Notes: a model not told the origin generated them from the sequence alone. Counted from the first letter of the stretch, positions 1 through 9,000 are shown. The stretch is DNA of 64,000 bases from an uncultured bacterium (GCA_902764415.1 CACWVU010000008.1:1-64000); one strand, 5' to 3'. Translations and numbers: made by a program.

Positions 1-510
1 GTCGCTCGGCAGAAGGTCCTTAACCTCCTGGAACTCGTCGAAGACGACGACGGCCCTGCCTTTGCCGGAGAGCAGCCGCTGCGGCAGGTCGAGGACTTCA
101 GACAGCGCCTCGGGTCCGATAGGCGCGTCGAACGGCTCGAAGGTCAGCGAGGCCTCGCCAGACGGTCCAATCGTCATCTTCGGCCGGAGGCTCTTCAGGA
201 ACGTGCCGAGCTTCTTGAACTCGAACCTGACCGGTGCCAGCCTGCGATACACCTTCGCCGCATAGGCGGAGACGAAGAGGTCGATGGACGGAACCTTCAT
301 CACGTCCAGCGTGACGCAGGGAATCCCCGCCTTCTCGAGGTCGCGGACGAGCTCCGCGACGAGGGAGCTCTTGCCGTAGCGCCTTGGGCCGTACAGCACG
401 ACGCTTGACTGCCCGCTCAGGAAGCGGGATCGGAGGTCCCTGCGGAGCTCGATCCTGTCGTAGAACTGGTCGCCGGTGGCCAGCTGTAGATAGTTGAATG
501 GGTTTTCCAT
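1..510 (-). CDS. AAA-type ATPase, 3' end outside window (partial)
   Basis: The reading frame is open from an ATG at 510 leftwards to the window edge (170 codons, no stop), so the C-terminus is missing. The protein starts MENPFNYLQLATGDQF. It shows a Walker A loop GPRRYGKSS near residues 40-48 and a Walker B strand VVVFDEFQE near residues 155-163. This layout matches the archaeal-ATPase/AAA_14 group of P-loop proteins, which often have a C-terminal DNA-binding or nuclease-like domain (family knowledge). The ATG lies 7 nt after a TATAAT -10 with no Shine-Dalgarno, suggesting a leaderless message. Its role is unknown; such ATPases are common accessory genes. Confidence 0.8.
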   Translation of the reverse strand, partial: MENPFNYLQLATGDQFYDRIELRRDLRSRFLSGQSSVVLYGPRRYGKSSLVAELVRDLEKAGIPCVTLDVMKVPSIDLFVSAYAAKVYRRLAPVRFEFKKLGTFLKSLRPKMTIGPSGEASLTFEPFDAPIGPEALSEVLDLPQRLLSGKGRAVVVFDEFQEVKDLLPSD

Positions 511-517
511 GGTCGGA

Positions 518-526
518 ATTATACCA
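518..526 (-). promoter_or_regulatory. Extended -10 promoter of the AAA ATPase
   Basis: On the - strand this reads TGGTATAAT. The hexamer ends 7 nt before the ATG at 510, placing the transcript start about 1 nt before the start codon. No -35 is evident; three direct repeats occupy that area. Confidence 0.7.
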
Positions 527-533
527 TTTCTGC

Positions 534-582
534 TTACGAGAAATCAAGTATGAATTTACGAAAATCTTCGTAACGAGAAATC
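534..582. repeat. Three iteron-like direct repeats upstream of the ATPase promoter
   Basis: TTACGAGAAATC (534-545), TTACGAAAATC (556-566) and TAACGAGAAATC (571-582) are spaced 22 and 15 nt apart. The second and third also form hairpins: TTACGAA/TTCGTAA (556-573) and CGAGA/TCTCG (574-585). They cover the -35 region and upstream of the - strand promoter, so they may bind a regulator. That is inference. Confidence 0.5.
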
Positions 583-590
583 TCGGAGGT

Positions 591-629
591 AATGGGGACA
601 GTCCCCGGGGTGTAACATTTGCAACACCC
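591..629. repeat. REP-like double hairpin, copy 1
   Basis: GGGGAC-A-GTCCCC (594-606) is followed directly by GGGTGT (608-613) pairing with ACACCC (624-629). The 27 nt at 591-617 recur exactly at 1936-1962. Paired small palindromes of this kind are typical of REP elements mobilised by RAYT transposases; no RAYT gene is in this window. Confidence 0.6.
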
Positions 630-656
630 TCGCGGCAGTTTGCGCGGCACCTGAGA

Positions 657-787
657 GGTTGAAAGGTTGAAAAGTTGAAAGGTTGAAAAGTTGGGCGGAG
701 CCGGGTGGGCTACGCCGGTTGAAAAGTTGAAAGGTTGAAAAGTTGAAAGGCCATGCCCTAACCACCCAACCACCTAATCACCAAACC
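657..787. repeat. Short-period word repeats
   Basis: Units of 8 nt, GTTGAAAG alternating with GTTGAAAA, run in two blocks (about 657-693 and 717-750) around a GC-rich spacer. They are followed by AACCACC-type words (about 758-787). ORFs here are low-complexity shadows. I see no gene in 586-1029. Confidence 0.6.
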
Positions 788-955
788 AAAGCCAACACGG
801 AGCGCGGCAAAAATGACCCCATGCCAAGACCGCGCTTTCCCTCGCCCTCGCTATCGTGGGCGGAATCGCGGCTGGCATGCGCTGTGACGCATCCGTGACG
901 GTGGAAACCCCGACGCAATACACCCCGCGCCCCGCGGCATATACAGTAAAAGCAT

Positions 956-976
956 ATACAGAAGGGTCTGACCCTT
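956..976. repeat. REP-like palindrome AAGGGTC-T-GACCCTT
   Basis: Two 7-nt arms (962-968 and 970-976) flank one central base, the same architecture as GGGGAC-A-GTCCCC at 594. The 14 nt at 956-969 recur at 1639-1652, so the lipoprotein gene lies between the copies. Confidence 0.5.
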
Positions 977-1029
977 TTGTCCCATGACGCTCTCATTATC
1001 GCGATGGAACTATACTACGGGGAATAATC

Positions 1030-1635
1030 ATGACAAAAGGCATTGTGCACCTCAAGATTTCGTGCGGGCTGTTGGCGGCAGTTGCTCTGATAGTCGGATG
1101 TACGACTGAGGATGGAGTGGTGGATGTGTCGGCTTGTGCCACAGATGGTGTCGCGGAGCTTTCCGCAATGTGCAATGACTCTGGGTTGTCAGTTTCATTG
1201 AAAAACACAGGAAAGAAGCCGATTCTTGTGGATCGCGAGCTTGTGTTTCTATTGTTGATATGGCCTCTTACGCATGATCGCGTGCTTATACCATCGGAGG
1301 GTGAGTCCATCGTGCCGAAATTGCCGTCGTCCTCTATCAAGGATCGGTTCGTGATACTGAACGTAGGCGAATCTGTCAGACGCACTATAAGATGGAATCA
1401 ACCATATAAGGAATTCACATGTGGAATCTCCTATCCGGACGCTGCAGTGTCGGCATATGAGAGTTATTGCGTGTTACCGCGTAAGGAAGATATTTCAGAA
1501 ATAGAGATTGATTACGGACATAAGTATGGTACCAGAGAGGGTCTTGATTTTTACTTGGATGGAGCGCAATTGCAGAATGATATTTATGAAGGGCCGTTGA
1601 AGGTTAGATTGTTATTAAGAAGAAATCAAGACTAA
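1030..1635 (+). CDS. Predicted lipoprotein of unknown function
   Basis: This 201-residue protein begins with a lipoprotein signal peptide: a Lys, a hydrophobic run, then the lipobox LIVGC with the acylated Cys near residue 24. The remainder has no family I recognise. The start is ATG with GGGGA 6 nt upstream and a possible -10 TATACT at 1011-1016. The gene is clearly AT-richer than the flanking chromosome and is bracketed by two nested pairs of direct repeats (956/1639 and 591/1936), which suggests acquired DNA. It has no obvious operon partner. Membrane anchoring on the periplasmic side is likely; function is not predictable. Confidence 0.6.
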   Translation: MTKGIVHLKISCGLLAAVALIVGCTTEDGVVDVSACATDGVAELSAMCNDSGLSVSLKNTGKKPILVDRELVFLLLIWPLTHDRVLIPSEGESIVPKLPSSSIKDRFVILNVGESVRRTIRWNQPYKEFTCGISYPDAAVSAYESYCVLPRKEDISEIEIDYGHKYGTREGLDFYLDGAQLQNDIYEGPLKVRLLLRRNQD

Positions 1636-1638
1636 CGC

Positions 1639-1652
1639 ATACAGAAGGGTCT
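1639..1652. repeat. Second copy of the 14-nt repeat ATACAGAAGGGTCT
   Basis: This exact copy of 956-969 starts 3 nt after the lipoprotein stop codon. The rest of 1653-1880 is AT-rich with no gene, apart from a hairpin GCGGCA/TGCCGC at 1826-1841. Confidence 0.5.
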
Positions 1653-1882
1653 TTTAATGAATCTCTTGGTCTATTGTCCTGAGCTTTATTTATGGCGTGG
1701 CGTGTGTACTTTTAAGGCGACGTAGCTTGGGATGGAAGATGTGTCTTTTCAATTGCGCAATTTCTTTTGTTCTTTTAGGTTTGTCTTCAATTGTTCTGAA
1801 GAAGTTAACTGAGAATGTATGATGCGCGGCAAAAGTGCCGCGGCTCTACTCGATGCACGCGCGGCGCATTTGCCGCGGAATT

Positions 1883-1891
1883 TGGTATAAT
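1883..1891 (+). promoter_or_regulatory. Extended -10 promoter with no downstream gene
   Basis: TGGTATAAT is identical to the gene promoters elsewhere in the window. An ATG lies 6 nt after the hexamer, but only a 20-codon ORF follows (1898-1960). Confidence 0.5.
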
Positions 1892-1897
1892 GTGCTT

Positions 1898-1960
1898 ATG
1901 ACAATAAATGTAGGGGGACACACCCTTCATGATATAATGGGGACAGTCCCCGGGGTGTAA
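1898..1960 (+). other. 20-codon ORF, probable gene stub
   Basis: The frame reads MTINVGGHTLHD and then enters the REP-like repeat, ending at a TAA inside the repeat (1958-1960). The position after a perfect promoter suggests the 5' end of a gene truncated by arrival of the repeat. It could also be meaningless. Confidence 0.3.
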
Positions 1961-1962
1961 CA
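1936..1962. repeat. REP-like repeat, copy 2
   Basis: All 27 nt match 591-617, including the GGGGAC-A-GTCCCC palindrome (1939-1951). The second hairpin is not conserved here. Confidence 0.6.
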
Positions 1963-1993
1963 ACTTCGCGGTTGACAGATGGGAGGAAAAGTT

Positions 1994-2001
1994 GGTACAA
2001 T
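1994..2001 (+). promoter_or_regulatory. -10 promoter of the Fic gene
   Basis: TGGTACAAT, with hexamer TACAAT at 1996-2001, lies 9 nt before the ATG at 2011. The upstream in-frame ATG at 1972 precedes the promoter, so 2011 is the better start. Confidence 0.6.
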
Positions 2002-2010
2002 ACGCGTCAA

Positions 2011-3012
2011 ATGAGTGAAAAAGTTGTTACAGGCGGCAAGCCGTACCAGTCAAGGCTCGCCCCGTACGAGGCGGAGATCGACCGGCTTAGGCTTGATGGC
2101 GCAAGCATCCGCGGCATTGCGGCGGAGATGTTCGCGAGGCATGGGCTGGCGGTTTCGCACAATGCCGTTGCCTCGTTCCTGAAGACTCATCGGCTTGGAC
2201 GCCGGAGTTTCCTTGATGGCATAGGCGAAACGAGGAAACGTGAGCTTCTCCGGCAGCTGAGGGCGATGTGGACGCACGACTCTACGTCGCTCGAGGGCAA
2301 CACGCTCACGCTGGGCGACACGATGGCCGTGCTGGAATACGGGCTTACCGTCAAGGGCAAGCCGCTAAAGGACCACGAGGACGTCGTCTCGCACGCCAGG
2401 GGCGTGGACATGGTGCAGTCGCTAGTCAGCCGGAAGAAGATCACGGTTGAGGACGTGTTCTCGCTCCACCGCGTCGTGATGGGCGAGGACACCCGCGACA
2501 TCTACCGGCCGGTCGGCGCGTGGAAGCGCGAGGACAACGGGACCTACGGCGATGAGGGGGGCAGGAGCGTCTACATGCCGTATGCCGCAGCGGACGACAC
2601 GCCTGCGCTGATGGAGGACTGGATCGGTGCGTTCAACCGGCTGCTTCGCGTCGGAGCTGCCGGTCAGGACGCCGCGCTGGGGGCGTATCTCTTCGCCCAC
2701 GTGTCATTAGTCAGGATTCATCCGTTCTTCGACGGCAACGGCCGCATGTCGCGGCTTCTCGCGAACGTCCCCGTCCTTGCGGCTGGGCATCCGCCGATCG
2801 TCGTGCCGGCGGAAGCGCGGCTCGACTACATCCGCGAGCTCTGGAACTATCAGCGAGCCGTTGGGCAGATAAGCCGTTCCAATCGCGAGCTGATGCCGCA
2901 CGGCGAGCTGCTCGACGGTCTCAGGAGATTGCTCGGGGAATGGTGGCGGACGACTCTCGACCTTGTGGCGGAGGCTCGCCGCGACGCCGCGCACCCTCAT
3001 TTTTTGGTATAA
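2011..3012 (+). CDS. Fic domain protein with N-terminal HTH
   Basis: Fic enzymes transfer AMP or another phosphate-containing group to a protein hydroxyl. The core motif HPFFDGNGR is present near residues 235-243. An inhibitory-helix motif of the S-x-x-x-E-G/N type (STSLEGN) lies near residues 90-96, as in self-inhibited Fic proteins with the helix N-terminal to the Fic core. Residues 15-55 look like a helix-turn-helix (SIRGIAAEMF...HNAVASFL), so DNA binding or autoregulation is possible. The protein has 333 residues. It has its own promoter, and its TAA stop (3010-3012) lies inside the -10 of the next gene. No antitoxin-like partner is adjacent. The cellular target is unknown. Confidence 0.85.
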   Translation: MSEKVVTGGKPYQSRLAPYEAEIDRLRLDGASIRGIAAEMFARHGLAVSHNAVASFLKTHRLGRRSFLDGIGETRKRELLRQLRAMWTHDSTSLEGNTLTLGDTMAVLEYGLTVKGKPLKDHEDVVSHARGVDMVQSLVSRKKITVEDVFSLHRVVMGEDTRDIYRPVGAWKREDNGTYGDEGGRSVYMPYAAADDTPALMEDWIGAFNRLLRVGAAGQDAALGAYLFAHVSLVRIHPFFDGNGRMSRLLANVPVLAAGHPPIVVPAEARLDYIRELWNYQRAVGQISRSNRELMPHGELLDGLRRLLGEWWRTTLDLVAEARRDAAHPHFLV

Positions 3013-3013
3013 T
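3005..3013 (+). promoter_or_regulatory. Extended -10 promoter of the transporter operon
   Basis: TGGTATAAT has its hexamer at 3008-3013, 9 nt before the ATG at 3023, predicting a 5' UTR of about 3 nt. The hexamer contains the stop codon of the Fic gene. Confidence 0.75.
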
Positions 3014-3022
3014 ACTCAAACC

Positions 3023-4420
3023 ATGAAAACCAAATCGAACTTCCGCTGGATCATCTGCGCGTTGCTCTTCTTCGCAACGACCGTCAACTACCTCGACCGC
3101 CAGGTCCTCTCCCTCACCTGGAAGGACTTCATCTCGCCGGAGTTCAACTGGACCGACAACGACTACGGCACGATCACGGCGACGTTCTCGATCATCTACG
3201 CGCTGTGCAACCTTTTCGCCGGCAAGTTCATCGACAAGCTCGGGACGAAGAAGGGGTATCTGTGGGCGATCTTCATCTGGTCGCTCGGCGCGTGCCTCCA
3301 CGCGGCTTGCGGCGTAGGCACCGAATGGCTCAAGGCGGCCGGCTTCCTCGGCATGATGGGCATCACCGCGTCCGTGTGGCTCTTCCTCGCGTGCCGCGCG
3401 GTGCTGGCGCTCGGCGAGGCGGGCAACTTCCCCGCGGCGATCAAGGTGACGGCCGAGTACTTCCCCAAGAAGGACCGCGCCTTCGCGACCTCGATCTTCA
3501 ACTCCGGCTCTTCCGTCGGCGCGCTCGCAGCGCCGCTGTCGATTCCGATCATCGCGAAGTTCTGGGGCTGGGAGATGGCGTTCATCGTCATCGGCGCGCT
3601 CGGCTTCGTCTGGATGGGCTTCTGGATCTGGCTCTACAGGAAGCCCGCCGAAAACCCGCGCGTCTCGTCCGAGGAGCTCAAGTACATCAACCAGGACGAA
3701 GGCGCTGAGCCGGCTGCCGCCGAGCCGGAGAAGGAAGAGAAGAAGATCTCCTACGCCAAGGCGTTTTCGCTCCGCCAGACCTGGGCGCTCGTCTTCGGGC
3801 GCTTCCTCACCGACGGCGTGTGGTGGTTCTTCCTCTTCTGGACGCCCGGCTATCTCTCCGACCAGTTCGGGTACAAGAGCGATTCCGGGATGGGCATGGC
3901 GCTCATCTTCACCCTCTACGCGATCGTCACCTTCGTCTCGATCTACCTCTGCAAGATCCCGACCTACATGGTCGACAAGCGCGGCATGAACGCATACGAA
4001 GGCCGGATGGTCGCGATGTTCATCTTCGCGTGCTTCCCGCTCCTGGCGCTCGGCGCCCAGCCGCTCGGCTCGTTCTCGGCGTGGTGGCCGGCGATCCTCA
4101 TCGGCCTCGCCTGCGCCGGGCACCAGGCGTGGAGCGCGAACGTCTACTCGGTCGTCGGCGACATGTTCCCGAAGTCGACGATCGGCACCCTGACCGGCAT
4201 CGCCCAGTTCGCCGCCGGCTGCGGCAGCTTCATGGTGAACAAGTGCGCGGGCAAGCTCTTTACCTATGCGGCGGAGCAGGGCGACGCGTTCTCGTTCTGC
4301 GGCTACACCGGCAAGCCCGCCGGCTACATGATCCTCTTCAGCTACTGCGCCGTCGCGTACATCATCGGCTGGTGCTTTATGAAGGGGCTGGTGCCGAAGT
4401 ACCGCAAGGTTGAACTCTAA
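3023..4420 (+). CDS. MFS transporter, anion:cation symporter (hexuronate-type)
   Basis: A 465-residue inner-membrane protein with about 12 hydrophobic segments. The N-terminal signature NYLDRQVLS is typical of the ACS family, which includes ExuT and GudP and imports sugar acids with protons. A charged central loop (residues about 215-245, rich in Glu and Ala) separates the two six-helix halves. It starts a run with a mannitol-dehydrogenase-family reductase 13 nt downstream, so uptake of a hexuronate such as glucuronate or galacturonate is plausible. The substrate itself cannot be read from sequence. The start at 3023 is fixed by the promoter directly upstream. Confidence 0.85.
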   Translation: MKTKSNFRWIICALLFFATTVNYLDRQVLSLTWKDFISPEFNWTDNDYGTITATFSIIYALCNLFAGKFIDKLGTKKGYLWAIFIWSLGACLHAACGVGTEWLKAAGFLGMMGITASVWLFLACRAVLALGEAGNFPAAIKVTAEYFPKKDRAFATSIFNSGSSVGALAAPLSIPIIAKFWGWEMAFIVIGALGFVWMGFWIWLYRKPAENPRVSSEELKYINQDEGAEPAAAEPEKEEKKISYAKAFSLRQTWALVFGRFLTDGVWWFFLFWTPGYLSDQFGYKSDSGMGMALIFTLYAIVTFVSIYLCKIPTYMVDKRGMNAYEGRMVAMFIFACFPLLALGAQPLGSFSAWWPAILIGLACAGHQAWSANVYSVVGDMFPKSTIGTLTGIAQFAAGCGSFMVNKCAGKLFTYAAEQGDAFSFCGYTGKPAGYMILFSYCAVAYIIGWCFMKGLVPKYRKVEL

Positions 4421-4433
4421 GGGAAGACCCAAG

Positions 4434-6023
4434 ATGAAACTCTCGCTTGAATCTATCCTCTCCAATCCGGCCGACTGGGAGCGCGCCGGGGTTAAGCTGC
4501 CGAAGTACGACGTCAAGGCCGCCCGCGCGCGCACCGTCGCCGCGCCCGAGTGGGTCCACTTCGGCGCCGGCAACATCTTCCGCGGCTTCATCGGCTCGCT
4601 CGCCCAGCGGATGCTCGACGACGGGCTTTCCGAAACCGGCATCGTCGCCTGCGACACCTTCGACTACGAGGTGATCGACCGCATCTACGCGCCCTACGAC
4701 TCGCTCACGCTCAACGTGCTGATGAATCCCGACGGCACCACCTCCCGCGAGGTGCTTGCCGCGGTGGCGGAGGGGGTGAAGGCGGACTTCTCCGACCCGG
4801 CCTCGGTCGCGCGCCTCGGCGAGGTCTTCCGCGCGCCGTCGCTGAAGATGGTCTCCTTCACCATCACCGAGAAGGGTTACCAGCTGCGCGGCACCGACGG
4901 GAAATACCTGGGCGTGGTCGAGCAGGACCTCGCCGAGGGTCCGGCCCGGGCGCGGCACGCCATGTCCATCGTCGCCGCGCTCCTGATCAAGCGCTTCCGC
5001 GCCGGCGGCGCGCCGCTCGCCGTCGTGTCGATGGACAACTGCTCGCACAACGGCGAGAAGCTCAAGGCCGCCGTCGTCGAGGTCGCCGAGGCCTGGGATC
5101 GCGCCGGCTTCGCGCCGGAGGGCTTCCTCGCCTACCTCAAGGACGAGTCGCGCGTCTCCTTCCCCTGGACGATGATCGACAAGATCACCCCGCGCCCCCA
5201 CCCAGCAGTCCAGAAGTCGCTCGCGGACGCCGGCATCGAGGGCATGGAGCCGATCGTCACCGACAAGAAGACCTTCATCGCCGCGTTCGTCAACGCCGAG
5301 AAGCCGCAGTACCTGGTGGTCGAGGACCGCTTCCCCAACGGCCGTCCGCCGCTGGAGAAGGCAGGGGTGCTCTTCTGCGACCGCGACACCGTCAACATGT
5401 GCGAGAAGATGAAGGTGACGACCTGCCTCAACCCGCTCCACACCGCGATGTCGATGTACGGCTGCCTCCTCGGCTACACCCTCATCTGCGAGGAGATGAA
5501 GGACCCCGACATCGTCCGCCTCGTCCGCCGCGTCGGCTACGTCGAGGGTCTGCCGGTCGTGGTCGACCCCAAGGTCATCTCCCCGAAGGCGTTCATCGAC
5601 GAGGTCGTCAACGAGCGCCTGCCCAATCCGTTCATGCCCGACGACCCGCGGCGGATCGCCACCGACACCTCCCAGAAGGTCGGTGTGCGCTTCGGCGAGA
5701 CGATCAAGAGCTACATCCGCGAAGGGCGTCCGCTCGACTCGCTCGTCGGTATCCCGCTCGCCATCGCCGGCTGGCTTCGCTACCTCAACGGCACCTTCGA
5801 CGACGGCTCGCCGATGGAGGTCTCGCCCGACCCGCTCAAGGAGGAGCTGATGGCGAATGTCGCCGCCGGTGACATCCGCGGCATTCTCGCGAACGCCAAC
5901 ATCTTCGGCCTCGACCTCACGACCACGCCGCTCGCCGCGAAGATCGAGGGCTATTACGCGCGGCTTATGGCCGGCCCTGGCTCTGCCCGCCGTCTTCTTA
6001 AGGAGGAGCTTCCGGAGGCGTAG
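4434..6023 (+). CDS. Mannitol dehydrogenase family reductase (fructuronate reductase-like)
   Basis: A 529-residue NAD(P)-dependent polyol/sugar-acid oxidoreductase. The N-terminal Rossmann part carries HFGAGNIFRGF near residues 42-52. The C-terminal domain carries the family motif KVTTCLNPLHTAM near residues 327-339, containing the catalytic Lys and His. Members include mannitol 2-dehydrogenase, D-arabinitol dehydrogenase, UxuB and UxaB. The preceding ACS-type transporter favours a hexuronate pathway (fructuronate to mannonate, or tagaturonate to altronate), but this is inference from context. The start ATG at 4434 is 13 nt after the transporter stop. The gene ends directly against the debranching-enzyme gene, which suggests cotranscription. 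Confidence 0.8.
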   Translation: MKLSLESILSNPADWERAGVKLPKYDVKAARARTVAAPEWVHFGAGNIFRGFIGSLAQRMLDDGLSETGIVACDTFDYEVIDRIYAPYDSLTLNVLMNPDGTTSREVLAAVAEGVKADFSDPASVARLGEVFRAPSLKMVSFTITEKGYQLRGTDGKYLGVVEQDLAEGPARARHAMSIVAALLIKRFRAGGAPLAVVSMDNCSHNGEKLKAAVVEVAEAWDRAGFAPEGFLAYLKDESRVSFPWTMIDKITPRPHPAVQKSLADAGIEGMEPIVTDKKTFIAAFVNAEKPQYLVVEDRFPNGRPPLEKAGVLFCDRDTVNMCEKMKVTTCLNPLHTAMSMYGCLLGYTLICEEMKDPDIVRLVRRVGYVEGLPVVVDPKVISPKAFIDEVVNERLPNPFMPDDPRRIATDTSQKVGVRFGETIKSYIREGRPLDSLVGIPLAIAGWLRYLNGTFDDGSPMEVSPDPLKEELMANVAAGDIRGILANANIFGLDLTTTPLAAKIEGYYARLMAGPGSARRLLKEELPEA

Positions 6024-9000
6024 ATGAAGCAGTCCCCCGCACCTGACGCCCACCTGGTCAAGTGGCGCGGCGACACGCTCGAGGTCACGCTCGAGCTTGA
6101 CACCCCGCGCCCCGGGCGTGCCGCGTTCCGCACCAACGCCGGGCGCGCCTCCGTCCGCCGCGCCGAGATCATCGACGAGACCGAGAAGGGCATCACCCCG
6201 ATGGCCAAGGCGTGGACCGACATCCCGCTTCCCGAGATCGCCCCCGGCGTCTTCTCCGCCAGCATCCAGCTCAAGGAGGTAGGCATCTTCTCCGGCAAGC
6301 CATGCTTCTTCCCGGAAGGCTCGTCCATCCCGGAATGGCCGGAGGGACGCAACTTCCACGTCAAGGTCGAAAGCGCCGAGACGCGTTCCAACAACTCCAT
6401 CTACACCGTCTTCCCGCGGCAGTTCGGCTCGTTCCGCGAGGTTGCCCGCCGGCTCGACCACATCATGGACGACATGGGCTTCCGCATCGTCCAGACCCTG
6501 CCGCCTTTCCCGGTGCCCACGACCTACGCGGTGATGGGCGAGTACGGCTGTCCATTCGCCGCGACCGACTTTTTCACCGTCGACCCGGCGATGGCCGAGT
6601 TCGACGAGCGCGCCACCCCGCTCGACCAGTTCAAGGAGCTCATCGGCGCCGTGCACGCCCGCGGCGGGCTCTTCTTCGTCGACCTCCCCGCCAACCACAC
6701 CGGCTGGGCCTCGACCCTCCAGACCCACCACCCAGAGTGGTTCGCCCGCGAGAGCGACGGACGCTTTCGCTCGCCCGGCGCCTGGGGCGTGAAATGGGCC
6801 GACCTCGTGGAGCTCGACTACTCGCACGCCGGGCTCAGGGCGTATATGGCCGAGGTGTTCGTCCACTGGTGCCGGCTGGGCGTGGACGGCTTCCGCTGCG
6901 ACGCCGGCTACATGATCCCGGCCGAGACCTGGCTCTACATCGTCGCCCGCGTCCGCGAGGAGTATCCAGACACCGTCTTCATGCTCGAGGGGCTTGGCGG
7001 CGACCTCGCCGTCACCGACCGGCTTCTCGGCGAATGCGACCTCAACTGGGCGTACTCGGAGATCTTCCAGACCTACGACCGTCAGGGGTTCGAGTGGTAC
7101 TGGCCCCAGGCCGCCGCGCGCGCCGAGAAGTTCGGCACCCTCGTCCACTTCGCCGAGACCCACGACAACGACCGCCTCGCCAAGGGCGGCGAGACCTGGG
7201 CGCGGCTCCGCGTCCAGCTCGCGGCGCTCCTCTCCTGGCAGGGCGCGTGGGGCATCGCCAACGGCGTCGAGTGGTACGCCACCGAGAAGATCGACGTCCA
7301 CGGCAAGAACGACCTCAACTGGGGCGCCCAGCCGAACATGATCGGCCTCATCGCCCGCCTCAACGAAGTCCTGCGCACCGAGCCCAGCTTCTCCGGCCCG
7401 TGCTCGATCCGCCTCGTCACCCGCGGCGCCGGCAACACCCTCGCGGCGCTCCGCGAAAGCCCGGCGGACGGCGGCGGCGAGCCGCGGCGGCTGCTGGTGC
7501 TCGCCAACCTCGACTGCGGGGCCGACGCCGAGATCGAGTGGGAGAGAGGCGCCTTTCCGTCCGGCGAGGCGATCGACCTCGTGACCGGCGCGAAGTCCCG
7601 CGTTGAAGGCTCCGTCCATCTCGCGCCCGGACAGGTGCTCTGCCTCGCTCCGTCCGAGGCGAAGGTGCGACCGCCGGCCGCCGCGCCGTCGCAGCGCGCT
7701 GACTTCCGCATCGTGCTTCCGCGCGACTGCTCGCGCACCCTGGTCGCGCCGGCCGGCAGCGTCGTCCTGGCCTCCGCTGACGTCGAGTTCCGCCTGCGGC
7801 TCATCGGCCCCGCGACCGAGCGCACCCTGCGCACCCTGCGCTCGACCGGCCGCCACGGAGTCTTCAACGTGCCCGAGTACGTCGGCGACGGCACCCGCGC
7901 CCGCGCCCTGCGGCTCGACGTCACGCGCTATGTCGCCGGGCGCGCCGAGCGCGACTCCACCCTGTTCTTCGTGCCGCCGCCGATCGAGAAGGCGAGGATG
8001 CTCACCGGGCTCGACGGCGCCGGGCTGCGCCTCCATCCGGAGTGGCGCACCGTCCTCTCCGACGGCGCCGGCGCCGCCGCGCAGCTGCGCCTCGGCTGGG
8101 GCGCGGTCGCCTCGCGCTACGACGCCTTCCTCGCCGCCAACCCCAACCCCGAGGTGCCGTCCGACCGGCTCAACCTCTGGATCCGCACCCGCTGCTGGCT
8201 CCAGCGCGAAGGGTACATGCGCGAGATCGACGCCAAGTGCGCCGACTTCTTCGCCGCCGACCCCGCCGGACGCTTTGCGCGCTGGGAGTTCAAGGTGCCG
8301 TGCGGCATGGGCCTGGAGACGCGCTTCGAGTTCACCCACCGGCTCGATCCCGCCGCCAACCGCGCCGTCCTGGTGGTGCGCCGGACGAAGGGCGGCGAGC
8401 GCGACGCGCCCGGCAAGGTGCGGGTCGTCTTCCGCCCCGACATCGACTGGCGCAGCTTCCACCAGACCACCAAGGCGTACCTTGGTCCGGAGCGGGAGTT
8501 CTCCCGCGCCGCCCGCCCGGTCGGCTCCGATGGCTTCGACTTCGCGCCCGGCGAAGGCATGTTCTCGATGCGCATCCGCGGCGGACGCTACCACCACGAG
8601 CCGCAGTGGAACTACAACGTCGCCTACGCCGAGGACGCGGAGCGCGGACTCGAGGGCTCCGGCGACATATTTTCCCCGGGCTGGGTCTCTGCCGACCTCG
8701 CGGCCGGCGACGAAGTGGTGTTCGCCGGGCAGTACCTGCGGCCCGGCGAAAAGTCCGCCGCGCCGTCCGCCGCGCCGGAGATCGAGGATCGCGGCCGGTC
8801 GCTTCCGCTCGCCGCCGCGCTGGCCGAGTCGATGCGCCTCTACATCGTCCGCCGCAACGACCTGAAGACCGTCATCGCCGGCTATCCGTGGTTCCTCGAC
8901 TGGGGCCGCGACACCTTCATCTTCATGCGCGGCATGATCGCCGCGGGCATGGTCGAGGAATCCCTCAAGATCCTGCTTGCCTTCGCCGCCTTCGAGGAAA

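Noticed and set aside
2921-4657. A 578-codon - strand ORF over the transporter
   Set aside because: Low-complexity Arg/Glu/Asp shadow with no recognisable domain; the + strand MFS gene is clear.
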